64,000 nt of DNA from an uncultured Bacteroides sp. (GTDB taxonomy: Bacteria; Bacteroidota; Bacteroidia; Bacteroidales; Bacteroidaceae), in assembly GCA_949289295.1 (NCBI GenBank), contig CASENM010000032.1:1-64000 (forward strand), in the 5' to 3' direction. The translations under genes were made by a program, and so were the position numbers. The notes beneath the pieces were generated by a model. The model was not told the origin of the DNA and ran no database searches. It was given only the letters and a program-made list of their open reading frames with translations. This document shows, piece by piece, positions 56,841 to 64,000 of this stretch. How positions within the stretch are numbered: position 1 is the first letter of the stretch; each line of letters begins with the position of its first letter.

Positions 56841-59800
56841 TTCTCTGTCTGATTATTCGGGTTAAACATACTGTTCTCTGCCAAGTAACGCTCGTGTTCT
56901 TCTGTCTGGATGTCGGCTTCTTCCTGCAATGCCGGACGTACTTTCTCTTGCAAATACTCGAAAATGATAAACATCACGGGTACGATGAACAACAACGCCA
57001 GTGTGCCTACCAGCATTCCGCCTACGACACCCGTACCCAATGTGTTGTTGCCGTGCGCTCCGGCTCCCGAAGCGAACATCAGCGGCAGCATACCGAATAT
57101 CATCGCCAGCACGGTCATCATAATGGGACGGAAACGGGCAATGGCGGCTGAATAGGCGGCTTCCACGATGCCCATCCCCTTGCGGCGGCGTTCCGTGGCA
57201 TACTCCGTAATCAGGATGGCGGTCTTGGCCAACAAGCCGATAAGCATGATGACACCCGTCTGCAAGTAGATGTTGTTCTCCAATCCGAACATCCGCGCGA
57301 ACAAGAAGCTGCCCATCAATCCGCAGGGAACGGACAAAATGACGGCAAACGGAACAAGGAAGCTCTCGTACAAGCATACCAGTATCAGGTAAATGAACAC
57401 GATGCAGAACAGATAGATAACCAGCGTATTGCTTGAACTGCCTGCTTCCTCCCGCGCCATACCGCCGTATTCATAGCCATAACCGGAAGGCAAGGTCTGT
57501 TCCGCTACTTCGGCAATGGCTTGCTGTGCCTGACCGGAGGAATATCCGTCCGCCACATTCACACTGGCAAGGATGCTGCTGAACAGGTTGAAGCGATTGA
57601 CAATTTCCGCTCCCTGCATCCTTTCCAACGTAACAAACTGGCTGAGCGGAGCCATCTCATCCCCAATACGCACAAACATATTGTCAAGGGAATGTTCGTC
57701 AAGGCGGTATTCGGGAGATGCCTGCACCATCACACGGTACATCTTGGAGAACTGGTTGAAGTTGGAGGCATAGACACCACCGAAATAACTGCCCAAAGTG
57801 CTCAGCACATCAGCAGGAGAAACCCCGGCACGTTTGCATTTGGCTGCGTCCACATCTACCCTGTATTGCGGGAAGTTCATGTTAAACGCCGTATATGCCA
57901 TAGCTATCTCCGGGCGTTGGTTCAGTTGCGCAAGGAACTTGTTGGCTACATTAAACAAGTCCTTCAATTCGCCGCCTCCCAAGTCCTGTATGTTCAGTTC
58001 GATGGAGTTTCCCGTACCGTAACCGGGTATCATCGCCTGTTGGAAGCAGAATACCTGTGCATCTTTGATAGTGGCAAAAGCCTTGTTCAAACGGGCAACC
58101 ACGGCAGCGGCGGAATGTTCTTTTCCTTCCCGTTGGTCCCAATGGTATAGGCGGACAAACGCCGAACCATACGAAGTACCTTGCCCGGCCAATATTCCGG
58201 CTCCGACTACACGGCCGAAATATTCCACTTCGGGCGTGGCGGTAAGGATGGAATCCACTTGTTCCGCTACTTTACGTGTCTGTGCCAATGTATTTCCGGG
58301 CGCGGCAGTAATGTTCAGGTAAAGCATACCCATGTCTTCCTGCGGCACAAATCCGGTCTTTGTCGTGCGTACCAAGAAGGCAAACGCTACGATGCTGACA
58401 CCCAAAGCTGACCATGCCAGCCAACGCCTGCGGAAGAAGAATAAGATGCCGCGTTTGTATTTGCCAAGCAGCATATTGTAGGACGCGTTATAAGCCATGC
58501 GGACACGGGCGTTGAAACTCCTTGCCCCCGGATTGTCCGCAGAAGGGCGCAGCCACATCGCGCACAGAGCTGGGCACAATGTGAGGGCGTTCAGGCAAGA
58601 CAGACCGACAGCAGCCGCCATCGTCACACCGAATTGGGTATAGAACGTACCCGATGTGCCGCCCATGAACGTAACGGGAACAAATACCGCCATGAATACC
58701 AGCGAACAAGTGATGATGGCCATCGTTACGTCGCCCATCGCATCGCGTGTAGCCAAAAATAGGGGGAACGGTAGCCCGAATCGAATTTGGCGTGTACCGC
58801 CTCGACCACCACTATGGCATCGTCCACGACCGTACCGATAGCCAGCACCAAGGCGAACAACGTCAGCAGGTTCACGCTGAATCCGGCAATGGCAAGGCAG
58901 GCAAACGTACCCACCAGCGACACAATGATGGATATGGACGGTATCAATGTGCTCTTGAAATCATGCAGGAAGAAATATACCACCAGCACCACCAAGATAA
59001 TGGCGATGACCAATGTAAGCACTACCTCGTGAATGGAAGCAAACAGAAATTCGTTGGAGTTGAGGATAGTGGCTATCTCCATACCTTCCGGCAAGTTCTC
59101 GTTGATTTCTTCCAATGTAGCAGAAATCTCATTGTTTACTTCCGTAGCATTCGCCCCTGCCACCTGATACAAACGAATAGGGCAAGACGGCTTCCCGTTC
59201 ATCACACTCTCATAGCTGTAGGATTGCCAACCCAGTTCCACCTCTGCCACATCCTTTACCCGAAGGACATTTCCGTCCGGCAAGGAGCGTATCACCATGT
59301 TCTCAAATTCGCTGACCTCGCTAAGCCGTCCTTTGTAAATCATCGTGTATTGGAAGGTGTTGGCAGAGTTCTCGCCGAAAGCTCCGGTAGGCGATTCGAT
59401 GTTCTGCTCGTCCAGCACGGAAGTGATGTCAGAAGGGACAAGCCCGTATTGTGCCATGATGTCCGGTTTCAACCAGATGCGCAAGCTGTACACATTTCCG
59501 ATGAACATTACATCGGCAACACCGTTGATACGCTTCAGTCTCGGAATGATGTTGATGTCCATATAGTTGTCGAGGAACTGTTTGTCGTACCGTCCGTCCG
59601 GACTGTATAATATAGGTATATAGAGCAGGCTGTTCTGCTGCTTCTGGGTGGTTACACCGATGCGGGTCACTTCGGCGGGCAACAGTCCCTGCGCTTTCGA
59701 TACACGGTTCTGCACGTTCACCGCCGCCATGTCGGGATTCGTGCCTTGCTTGAAATAGACGGTGATGGTCGCCTGGCCTTGGTTGCTAGCGGTGGAAGTC

Positions 59801-60036
59801 ATATACAGCATATTCTCCACGCCGTTGATGCTTTCCTCCAACGGGACGACTACGCTTTTCTGTACGGCTTCCGCACTTGCTCCCGTATAAGTGGCAGTCA
59901 CCTGCACGGTAGGAGGCGCGATGTCGGGATATTGCTCTACGGGAAGCCCAACCAATGAAATGATGCCCACAATCAGCAGCATCACGGAAATGGATATGGC
60001 CATTGCCGGACGCTTGATAAATATATTTCCTCTCAT
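56837..60036 (-). pseudogene. RND multidrug efflux permease (AcrB/HAE1 type), frameshifted
   Basis: Two overlapping frames, 60036-58726 (436 codons) and 58756-56837 (639 codons), together make one RND pump of about 1050 residues. The first holds the membrane and porter domains and the proton-relay acidic pair in VVDDAIVVVEAVHAKF. The second continues with VFMAVFVPVTFMGGTSGTFY through the last helices. The break is in a T5 run on the minus strand (58755-58759) where alignment to AcrB needs T3: the frame goes from SGYRSPY to LATRDAMGDVT. Either the pump is inactive, or the sequence has an indel error, or slippage restores it. Everything else is intact, so the change is recent or artefactual. 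Confidence 0.85.
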
Positions 60037-60039
60037 GGT

Positions 60040-61152
60040 TTATTTCTCCTGTGCTTGGTCGGGTTTGACAATGGTTCCTTCACGCAATAATCCCACGCCG
60101 CCGGAAACGATTTCCGTGCCTGCTTCCAATCCGCCGAGCACGATGTATTCCTTACCGTTGTCCATCGGCGATACTTCAATGGCTGTGCTGACCGCCTTTC
60201 CGTCCACTACCTTATAAACAAATACTTTTTCCTGTATGCGGAATGTTACTTCCTGCGGGATGACGATGCAGTCATTATAGGTTGTAGGGATGGCGATGTT
60301 TCCCGATGCCCCGCTGTGCAGCAGACCGTCCCTGTTGGGGAACACGGCACGGAGGCTTACCGACCCTGTCGTGCGGTCTATCACGCCGCTGATGCTCTCT
60401 ATTCGTCCCTTCTCCTTGTAAACCGTCCCGTTGCTCAGATGCAAACGGATGTCAGGCATGTTTTCCAAGGCTTTCGCCGATGAGCCGTAGCGTTGCAACA
60501 GGTTGAGCAGCTGGTTCTCGTTCATTGAGAAATAGACATACATGCTGGAGTTGTCGGACACCACCGTCAATGGCTGAGGAATACTGCTGCTGACCAATGC
60601 TCCCTGACGGTAAGGCAGCGTTCCGACCACGCCGTCTGCCGGACTTCGGACTACGGTGTACGACAAGTCGTTCCGCGCGTTTACCAACCGGGCTTCCGCC
60701 TGCGCCACAGCCGCTTCCGCGCTTGCCAGTTCGTTGGCAGCTTTTTGGCGGTCGAAATCGGAAATCACCTTCTGCTCCAACAGCCGCCTACGTCCCTCAT
60801 CAGTAATCCGGGCGGTGGCGAGTGCCGACCGTGCAGCCTTCAAGTCCGCCTCCGCCGTATTCACCGCCGCCTTATAAGGTACTTGGTCGATGACGAACAA
60901 AACCTGCCCTTTCTTGACTTGTTGCCCCTCCGTGACACATAGCTGTTGGAGTGTTCCGCTCACCTGCGGATAGATCTCAATATCCTGCCTGCCACGGATG
61001 GAGGCGGAATACCGTAAATCCAGATTACGCGACTCTTTTTTCACCGTCATCGTCGGGTAAGAGCCGGAAGAAACCTGTCCTTGCTTCTCCTTGCACGACG
61101 TGAAAGCCAACGCCGCAAGCAGGAGAAACATCATTGAAACATTCTTTCTCAT
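60040..61152 (-). CDS. RND efflux periplasmic adaptor (AcrA/MexA type)
   Basis: The 370-residue product has a lipoprotein signal (FLLLAALAFTSC). It carries the hairpin/lipoyl domain (IEIYPQVSGTLQQLCVTEGQ, YTVVRSPADGVVGTLPYRQG) and then the beta-barrel and membrane-proximal domains (TGSVSLRAVFPNRDGLLHSG). It connects the inner-membrane pump to the outer-membrane factor. It is the first gene of the operon and lies 3 nt before the pump gene. The promoter has a perfect -7 box and the shared 40-bp element, but a poor -33, suggesting activation. Confidence 0.94.
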   Translation of the reverse strand: MRKNVSMMFLLLAALAFTSCKEKQGQVSSGSYPTMTVKKESRNLDLRYSASIRGRQDIEIYPQVSGTLQQLCVTEGQQVKKGQVLFVIDQVPYKAAVNTAEADLKAARSALATARITDEGRRRLLEQKVISDFDRQKAANELASAEAAVAQAEARLVNARNDLSYTVVRSPADGVVGTLPYRQGALVSSSIPQPLTVVSDNSSMYVYFSMNENQLLNLLQRYGSSAKALENMPDIRLHLSNGTVYKEKGRIESISGVIDRTTGSVSLRAVFPNRDGLLHSGASGNIAIPTTYNDCIVIPQEVTFRIQEKVFVYKVVDGKAVSTAIEVSPMDNGKEYIVLGGLEAGTEIVSGGVGLLREGTIVKPDQAQEK

Positions 61153-61193
61153 ACACTATTAATTTATTGGTTTATAATTAAATTTCTACGTTG

Positions 61194-61262
61194 CAAAGGT
61201 AGCGTGTATGGAAAAATAAGGAGTTGCTGTTCGGCTCAAAGAGGTGTTGCTTTGGGGGTCAA
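61194..61262 (-). promoter_or_regulatory. RND operon promoter with AraC-type operator
   Basis: The minus strand -7 box is TACCTTTG (61194-61201). A 40-bp element at 61223-61262 matches 33 of 40 positions of the element at 63222-63261. It lies at the same distance (21 nt) from the -7 box. It holds AGCAAC words 23 nt apart, as expected for an AraC-family site. Confidence 0.72.
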
Positions 61263-61281
61263 ATGAAGGATGTGTTATAAC

Positions 61282-61319
61282 AAAAAAAGCGAGAACGCAT
61301 AATTTATATTCGTCCTCGC
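61282..61319 (-). terminator. Terminator of the AraC gene pair
   Basis: GCGAGAACG (61289-61297) pairs with CGTCCTCGC (61311-61319) including one G-T pair, and reads into seven T on the minus strand. Between it and the AraC stop (61320-61421) I see no gene. Confidence 0.78.
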
Positions 61320-61421
61320 ATAATATGTAACAGTAATGAGTTGCCTTTATCGTGTGAACTTATCACAGTAAAAAAGCTCTCGTTCAAATTCGCTTGCCTT
61401 TAAGTCCATAAATCTAATTCC

Positions 61422-62309
61422 TCATATTCCGTTCCTTAATATTAGATTCTCCCGATAGGATTTAGGAGACATACCGAAATGCTGCTTGACATACTTTCCA
61501 AAGAAAGACAGATTCGGGAATTCCAGTCCAAAGGCAATCTCTTTTATGCTGATTTGGGGATTCCTTAATAACCGTTCAATGTCTCTTAGCACAAATTGAT
61601 TGATTATATCCATCGCTGTATGTCCGGTTAAAGATTTGCATACCGATGAAAGATATTTAGGTGAAATATTCATCTTTTCTGCATAAGAATTAACCGACCG
61701 TGCTTTGGGGTGAGAGGAAGACAGTAATGACAGAAAACGCTCCATCTGGTAATTGGCCGAAGAAGAAGTTGAAGAATCCAATTTAGGCCTGAAGTTCCTG
61801 TTCATAGCGTTATGGAATTGGTAGAAAAATGCTTCCAACAATGAATTGACTTCTTCTTTTAAGAACTTGCCATCATTCTTGTCCAATATGTCGCATAAGA
61901 GTCTATGATATTGATTAAGCATGAGGATTTCTTTCTCCGACAATGTTGTTATAGGATGTTTCTCAAATTCCAATCTTGCCTTCCAACTGTTTCCTCCGCA
62001 TAATAAAAATAGCCTGTCATTATACTTGGGGGATAGCACAATGCATTGGCTTTGAAAATCTTTTTCCGCCACAAAGTCTTTTATTAACGCACTTTGGGCA
62101 CAAACAAGGATACTATTTCTTGAAAATGCATAATTGGCGTTTCCTATGTGGATAGAAGCAGAGCCATCGGTGCAAAATAGGATGAAAAAGCAATCTTTTC
62201 CTTCCCAATATGACACATCTATTTTCTTGAAGTTTTCAATCAATGTCACTTCATCCTCATATCTGAATATCTTTTCTTCATTATTTCCATATATACTATT
62301 TCTTGTCAT
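61422..62309 (-). CDS. AraC-family transcriptional regulator
   Basis: The 295-residue product has an N-terminal cupin-like sensing region (FFILFCTDGSASIHIGNANY). A C-terminal AraC double helix-turn-helix domain follows (SVNSYAEKMNISPKYLSSVC, ISIKEIAFGLEFPNLSFFGK, then YVKQHFGMSPKSYRE). It follows the other AraC gene by 29 nt on the same strand with no strong promoter of its own visible, so the two probably form an operon. It is close to the RND genes and could regulate them. Ligand is unknown. Its base composition is more AT-rich than the first AraC gene, so the pair is not a recent duplication. Confidence 0.9.
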   Translation of the reverse strand: MTRNSIYGNNEEKIFRYEDEVTLIENFKKIDVSYWEGKDCFFILFCTDGSASIHIGNANYAFSRNSILVCAQSALIKDFVAEKDFQSQCIVLSPKYNDRLFLLCGGNSWKARLEFEKHPITTLSEKEILMLNQYHRLLCDILDKNDGKFLKEEVNSLLEAFFYQFHNAMNRNFRPKLDSSTSSSANYQMERFLSLLSSSHPKARSVNSYAEKMNISPKYLSSVCKSLTGHTAMDIINQFVLRDIERLLRNPQISIKEIAFGLEFPNLSFFGKYVKQHFGMSPKSYRENLILRNGI

Positions 62310-62338
62310 ACGTGTAATAGTTTAAGATACAAATTATT

Positions 62339-63163
62339 CTACACAGCTACCACCCCTCCCGGCGACACGCCGAACTGCCGCTTGAAGGCGATGGAGAAAT
62401 GCGAGCGGTTCTTGAAACCTACTTCATAATATACATCCGAAGGCTTGTGCTTTCCGTCGCGAAGCATCTCGTATGCCTTGTCCAGCCGCTTCTTGATGAG
62501 CCACTTCTCCGGCGAGAGGTCGCTCACCTTGGCGAAGTCGCGCTTGAAGGTGGCGAGGCTGCGCCCGGTGTAGGTGGCAAATTCCTCCAAGGTCATATCC
62601 TGCGTGTAGTTCGCCTCCATAAAGGGCAGCAGGTCTATCTTCCACGCCTCGTTGAAGTCGAACAGCGTGGGATAGAAACGCGCGTCCGTGTCGAGCAGGC
62701 AATAAACCGCTTCCTGCATCTTCAATCGGATGATTTCATCGTTGGGCTTGACATTCGCGTCCGTGTAGGGGAAGAGCGAAAGGAACAGGCTTTGCAGGGC
62801 GGGCGACTGGGGCAGCACGACGGCGGCCTCGCGGATGCGCTTCACGTCCGAAGGCAATGCCGCCTTGTCCAGACGACTGAAAAAGTCGCGCAGGAAGCCC
62901 CGCTCTAAACGGATACTGATGGCCTTGTAGGGTGCACCGTCCGCCGTGTGCTTCAGCAACTTCACCTGATGGTCGCGCTTGAGGAACACGTAACTGCCTG
63001 CGCCGACGGTCAGCGTCCGCCCCTCGTCCTCCACTATCATTTCGCCCGAATAGACGTAGATGAGCGCATGTATCGGCAGGCGGTGTTCCGACAGCATCTC
63101 GTCCGGGACAAAGCAACTGTACACGATGTCCCAATGGTTATGTACTTGCGATTCTTTCAACAT
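62339..63163 (-). CDS. AraC-family transcriptional regulator, likely autoregulated
   Basis: The 274-residue product has an N-terminal cupin domain (ALIYVYSGEMIVEDEGRTLT, VGAGSYVFLKRDHQVKLL). The C-terminal AraC domain reads MTLEEFATYTGRSLATFKRD and PSDVYYEVGFKNRSHFSIAF, ending RQFGVSPGGVVAV. It is strikingly GC-rich relative to its neighbours, which suggests a separate origin. Its own promoter carries the same 40-bp element as the RND operon, so it is the best candidate for the protein that binds both. Possible inducers are antimicrobial or bile compounds, but nothing in the sequence shows this. Confidence 0.9.
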   Translation of the reverse strand: MLKESQVHNHWDIVYSCFVPDEMLSEHRLPIHALIYVYSGEMIVEDEGRTLTVGAGSYVFLKRDHQVKLLKHTADGAPYKAISIRLERGFLRDFFSRLDKAALPSDVKRIREAAVVLPQSPALQSLFLSLFPYTDANVKPNDEIIRLKMQEAVYCLLDTDARFYPTLFDFNEAWKIDLLPFMEANYTQDMTLEEFATYTGRSLATFKRDFAKVSDLSPEKWLIKKRLDKAYEMLRDGKHKPSDVYYEVGFKNRSHFSIAFKRQFGVSPGGVVAV

Positions 63164-63192
63164 AACGGTTCTATATTCAATCTTCTATGTTG

Positions 63193-63261
63193 CAAAGATA
63201 AGGCGGAAGGCGGAAACGGCTGTTGTTGTTCGGCTCAAAAATGTGTTAGTGTGGAGGTCAA
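63193..63261 (-). promoter_or_regulatory. AraC gene promoter with shared operator
   Basis: The minus strand -7 box is TATCTTTG (63193-63200), and the 40-bp element is at 63222-63261. Spacing from -7 box to element is 21 nt, identical to the RND promoter. Confidence 0.72.
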
Positions 63262-63388
63262 TATTGCATTTTATCGTAATCTCTCAGGATTTGCTCTGGA
63301 AAATGCCTCGGACAATGCCAATCCTGTAGGATTTGTACTGTCGACTGAGTCGGTGGCGGTTATCGGGGCGGATAGGAAGATTTTTTGA
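63252..63388 (+). pseudogene. Possible C-terminal gene remnant
   Basis: An open stretch ends with a TGA at 63386-63388. It decodes to VEVNIAFYRNLSGFALENAS followed by NANPVGFVLSTESVAVIGAD. It reads like real protein but has no start codon or upstream coding part; it overlaps the shared operator. It may be the end of a gene lost when the AraC genes were inserted. No family is recognised, and chance is not excluded. Confidence 0.25.
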
Positions 63389-63410
63389 CGTGGGCAAGCG
63401 TTGTTTTCCT

Positions 63411-63418
63411 TATATTTG
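63411..63418 (+). promoter_or_regulatory. -7 box of the YbaK/ProX-type gene
   Basis: TATATTTG followed by C is a perfect -7 box, 21 nt before the ATG at 63439. A TTTG at 63384-63387 is a little too far upstream (23-nt spacer). Confidence 0.65.
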
Positions 63419-63438
63419 CAAATCGAAAAAGCATTATT

Positions 63439-63927
63439 ATGAATAAAGAAGAAATTTATGATTGCCTGAATAGTCTTCGAATACCTTATGAAGTGACCGA
63501 GCATAAGGCTGTGTATACGATGGTAGAACTTGTTGATGTTGTGTTCCCTTATCCCGAATCACTCGCCAAAAACCTTTTTGTACGCGATGATAAGAAACAC
63601 AATTACTACTTGATTACGGTAAAAGGGAATAAACGGATAAACTTAAAGGAGTTCAGACGCAATAACGGGACACGTCCGCTTTCCTTTGCGGATGAACTTG
63701 ACCTGATGAACGTATTGGCTCTTGCTCCCGGCTCAGTAACCCCATTGGGACTTTTGAATGACAAGGATTGTAAAGCCCAACTTTATTTAGACGAAGAGTT
63801 TCTGAATGCCCCTGAAATCATAGGTATTCATCCCAATGACAATACAGCAACTGTTTGGTTGCATACAAAGGATTTGATACGCCTGTTACGGGAACAAGGG
63901 CACAATGTCCATATAGTTAGGATTTGA
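63439..63927 (+). CDS. YbaK/ProX-type aminoacyl-tRNA deacylase
   Basis: The 162-residue product belongs to the YbaK/ProRS-INS family, which removes wrongly attached amino acids such as alanine from tRNA-Pro. Motifs include the N-terminal LNSLRIPYEVTEHKAVYTM, the conserved Lys segment AKNLFVRDDKKHNYYLITVK, LALAPGSVTPLGLLNDKDC and the C-terminal IIGIHPNDNTATVWL. Length fits free-standing ProX proteins. The start at 63439 is set by the promoter and by the family N-terminus; a longer frame from 63385 overlaps the promoter. It is transcribed away from the AraC genes and appears to stand alone. Confidence 0.9.
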   Translation: MNKEEIYDCLNSLRIPYEVTEHKAVYTMVELVDVVFPYPESLAKNLFVRDDKKHNYYLITVKGNKRINLKEFRRNNGTRPLSFADELDLMNVLALAPGSVTPLGLLNDKDCKAQLYLDEEFLNAPEIIGIHPNDNTATVWLHTKDLIRLLREQGHNVHIVRI

Positions 63928-63950
63928 GGAGTAAAATAAATCCGATAACT

Positions 63951-63986
63951 AAAAAGCATCCCCGAAACATTCGTCCGAAGATGCTT
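63951..63986 (-). terminator. Possible terminator of a gene beyond the window
   Basis: AAGCATC (63954-63960) and GATGCTT (63980-63986) pair, with a T-run on the minus strand. It could end a minus-strand gene lying to the right and also serve the deacylase gene weakly. Confidence 0.45.
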
Positions 63987-64000
63987 ATCCGCTTCCGCTA

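Overview
This window looks like chromosomal DNA of a gut member of the Bacteroidaceae, most likely Bacteroides or Phocaeicola. The evidence is an oversized SecA (1099 residues), type III glutamine synthetase, type III pantothenate kinase, LL-diaminopimelate aminotransferase, a DUF4492-cydA-cydB operon, LytS/LytTR pairs, and many Bacteroidetes-type promoters with a TAnnTTTG -7 box. Genus is inferred, not proven. No rRNA, tRNA or CRISPR array was recognised.

Layout. 1-372: fragments of two unrecognised genes. 514-6777 (minus): secA, a PafA-like alkaline phosphatase fold whose catalytic residues appear lost, and a DUF4105 protein. 6973-14411 (plus): envelope block coaX, outer-membrane barrel, TPR protein, lptC, CNNM/CBS transporter and a PpiD/SurA-type foldase. 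14508-15683 (minus): orphan ATP-grasp protein. 16042-28215: nitrogen block with glnN (plus) facing a minus-strand run gltB-gltD-asnB-dapF-dapL. 28521-35432 (plus): a PurF-like amidotransferase, an AAA ATPase and pyruvate:ferredoxin oxidoreductase. 35637-45542: a small lipoprotein, a YfcE-like phosphoesterase, a TPR histidine kinase with LytTR regulator, a GH2 beta-galactosidase, and the cytochrome bd operon. 45764-52329 (plus): a TolC-MacA-MacB export system with separate ATPase and permease genes, then a second LytS/LytTR pair. 52412-54763: a candidate small RNA and a decayed mobile island (integrase remnant, two small genes, broken IS982-type transposase). 54779-63927: a duplicated DUF4377 lipoprotein, a tripartite RND efflux operon with a frameshifted pump gene, two tandem AraC regulators, and a YbaK/ProX-type deacylase.

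How parts work together. GSIII and GOGAT assimilate ammonia, asparagine synthase spends glutamine nitrogen, and DapF/DapL make meso-diaminopimelate for peptidoglycan. The RND operon and the AraC pair share a 40-bp element (33/40 identical) at exactly the same distance from their -7 boxes, so they are probably one regulon.

Most unusual signal. Four intergenic loci carry arrays of 12-14 nt palindromic units whose centres are exactly 22 nt apart: 3 units near 6801, 3 near 19659, 4 near 30431 and 2 near 42523. Unit sequence varies between loci but spacing does not. I know of no named feature that explains this.
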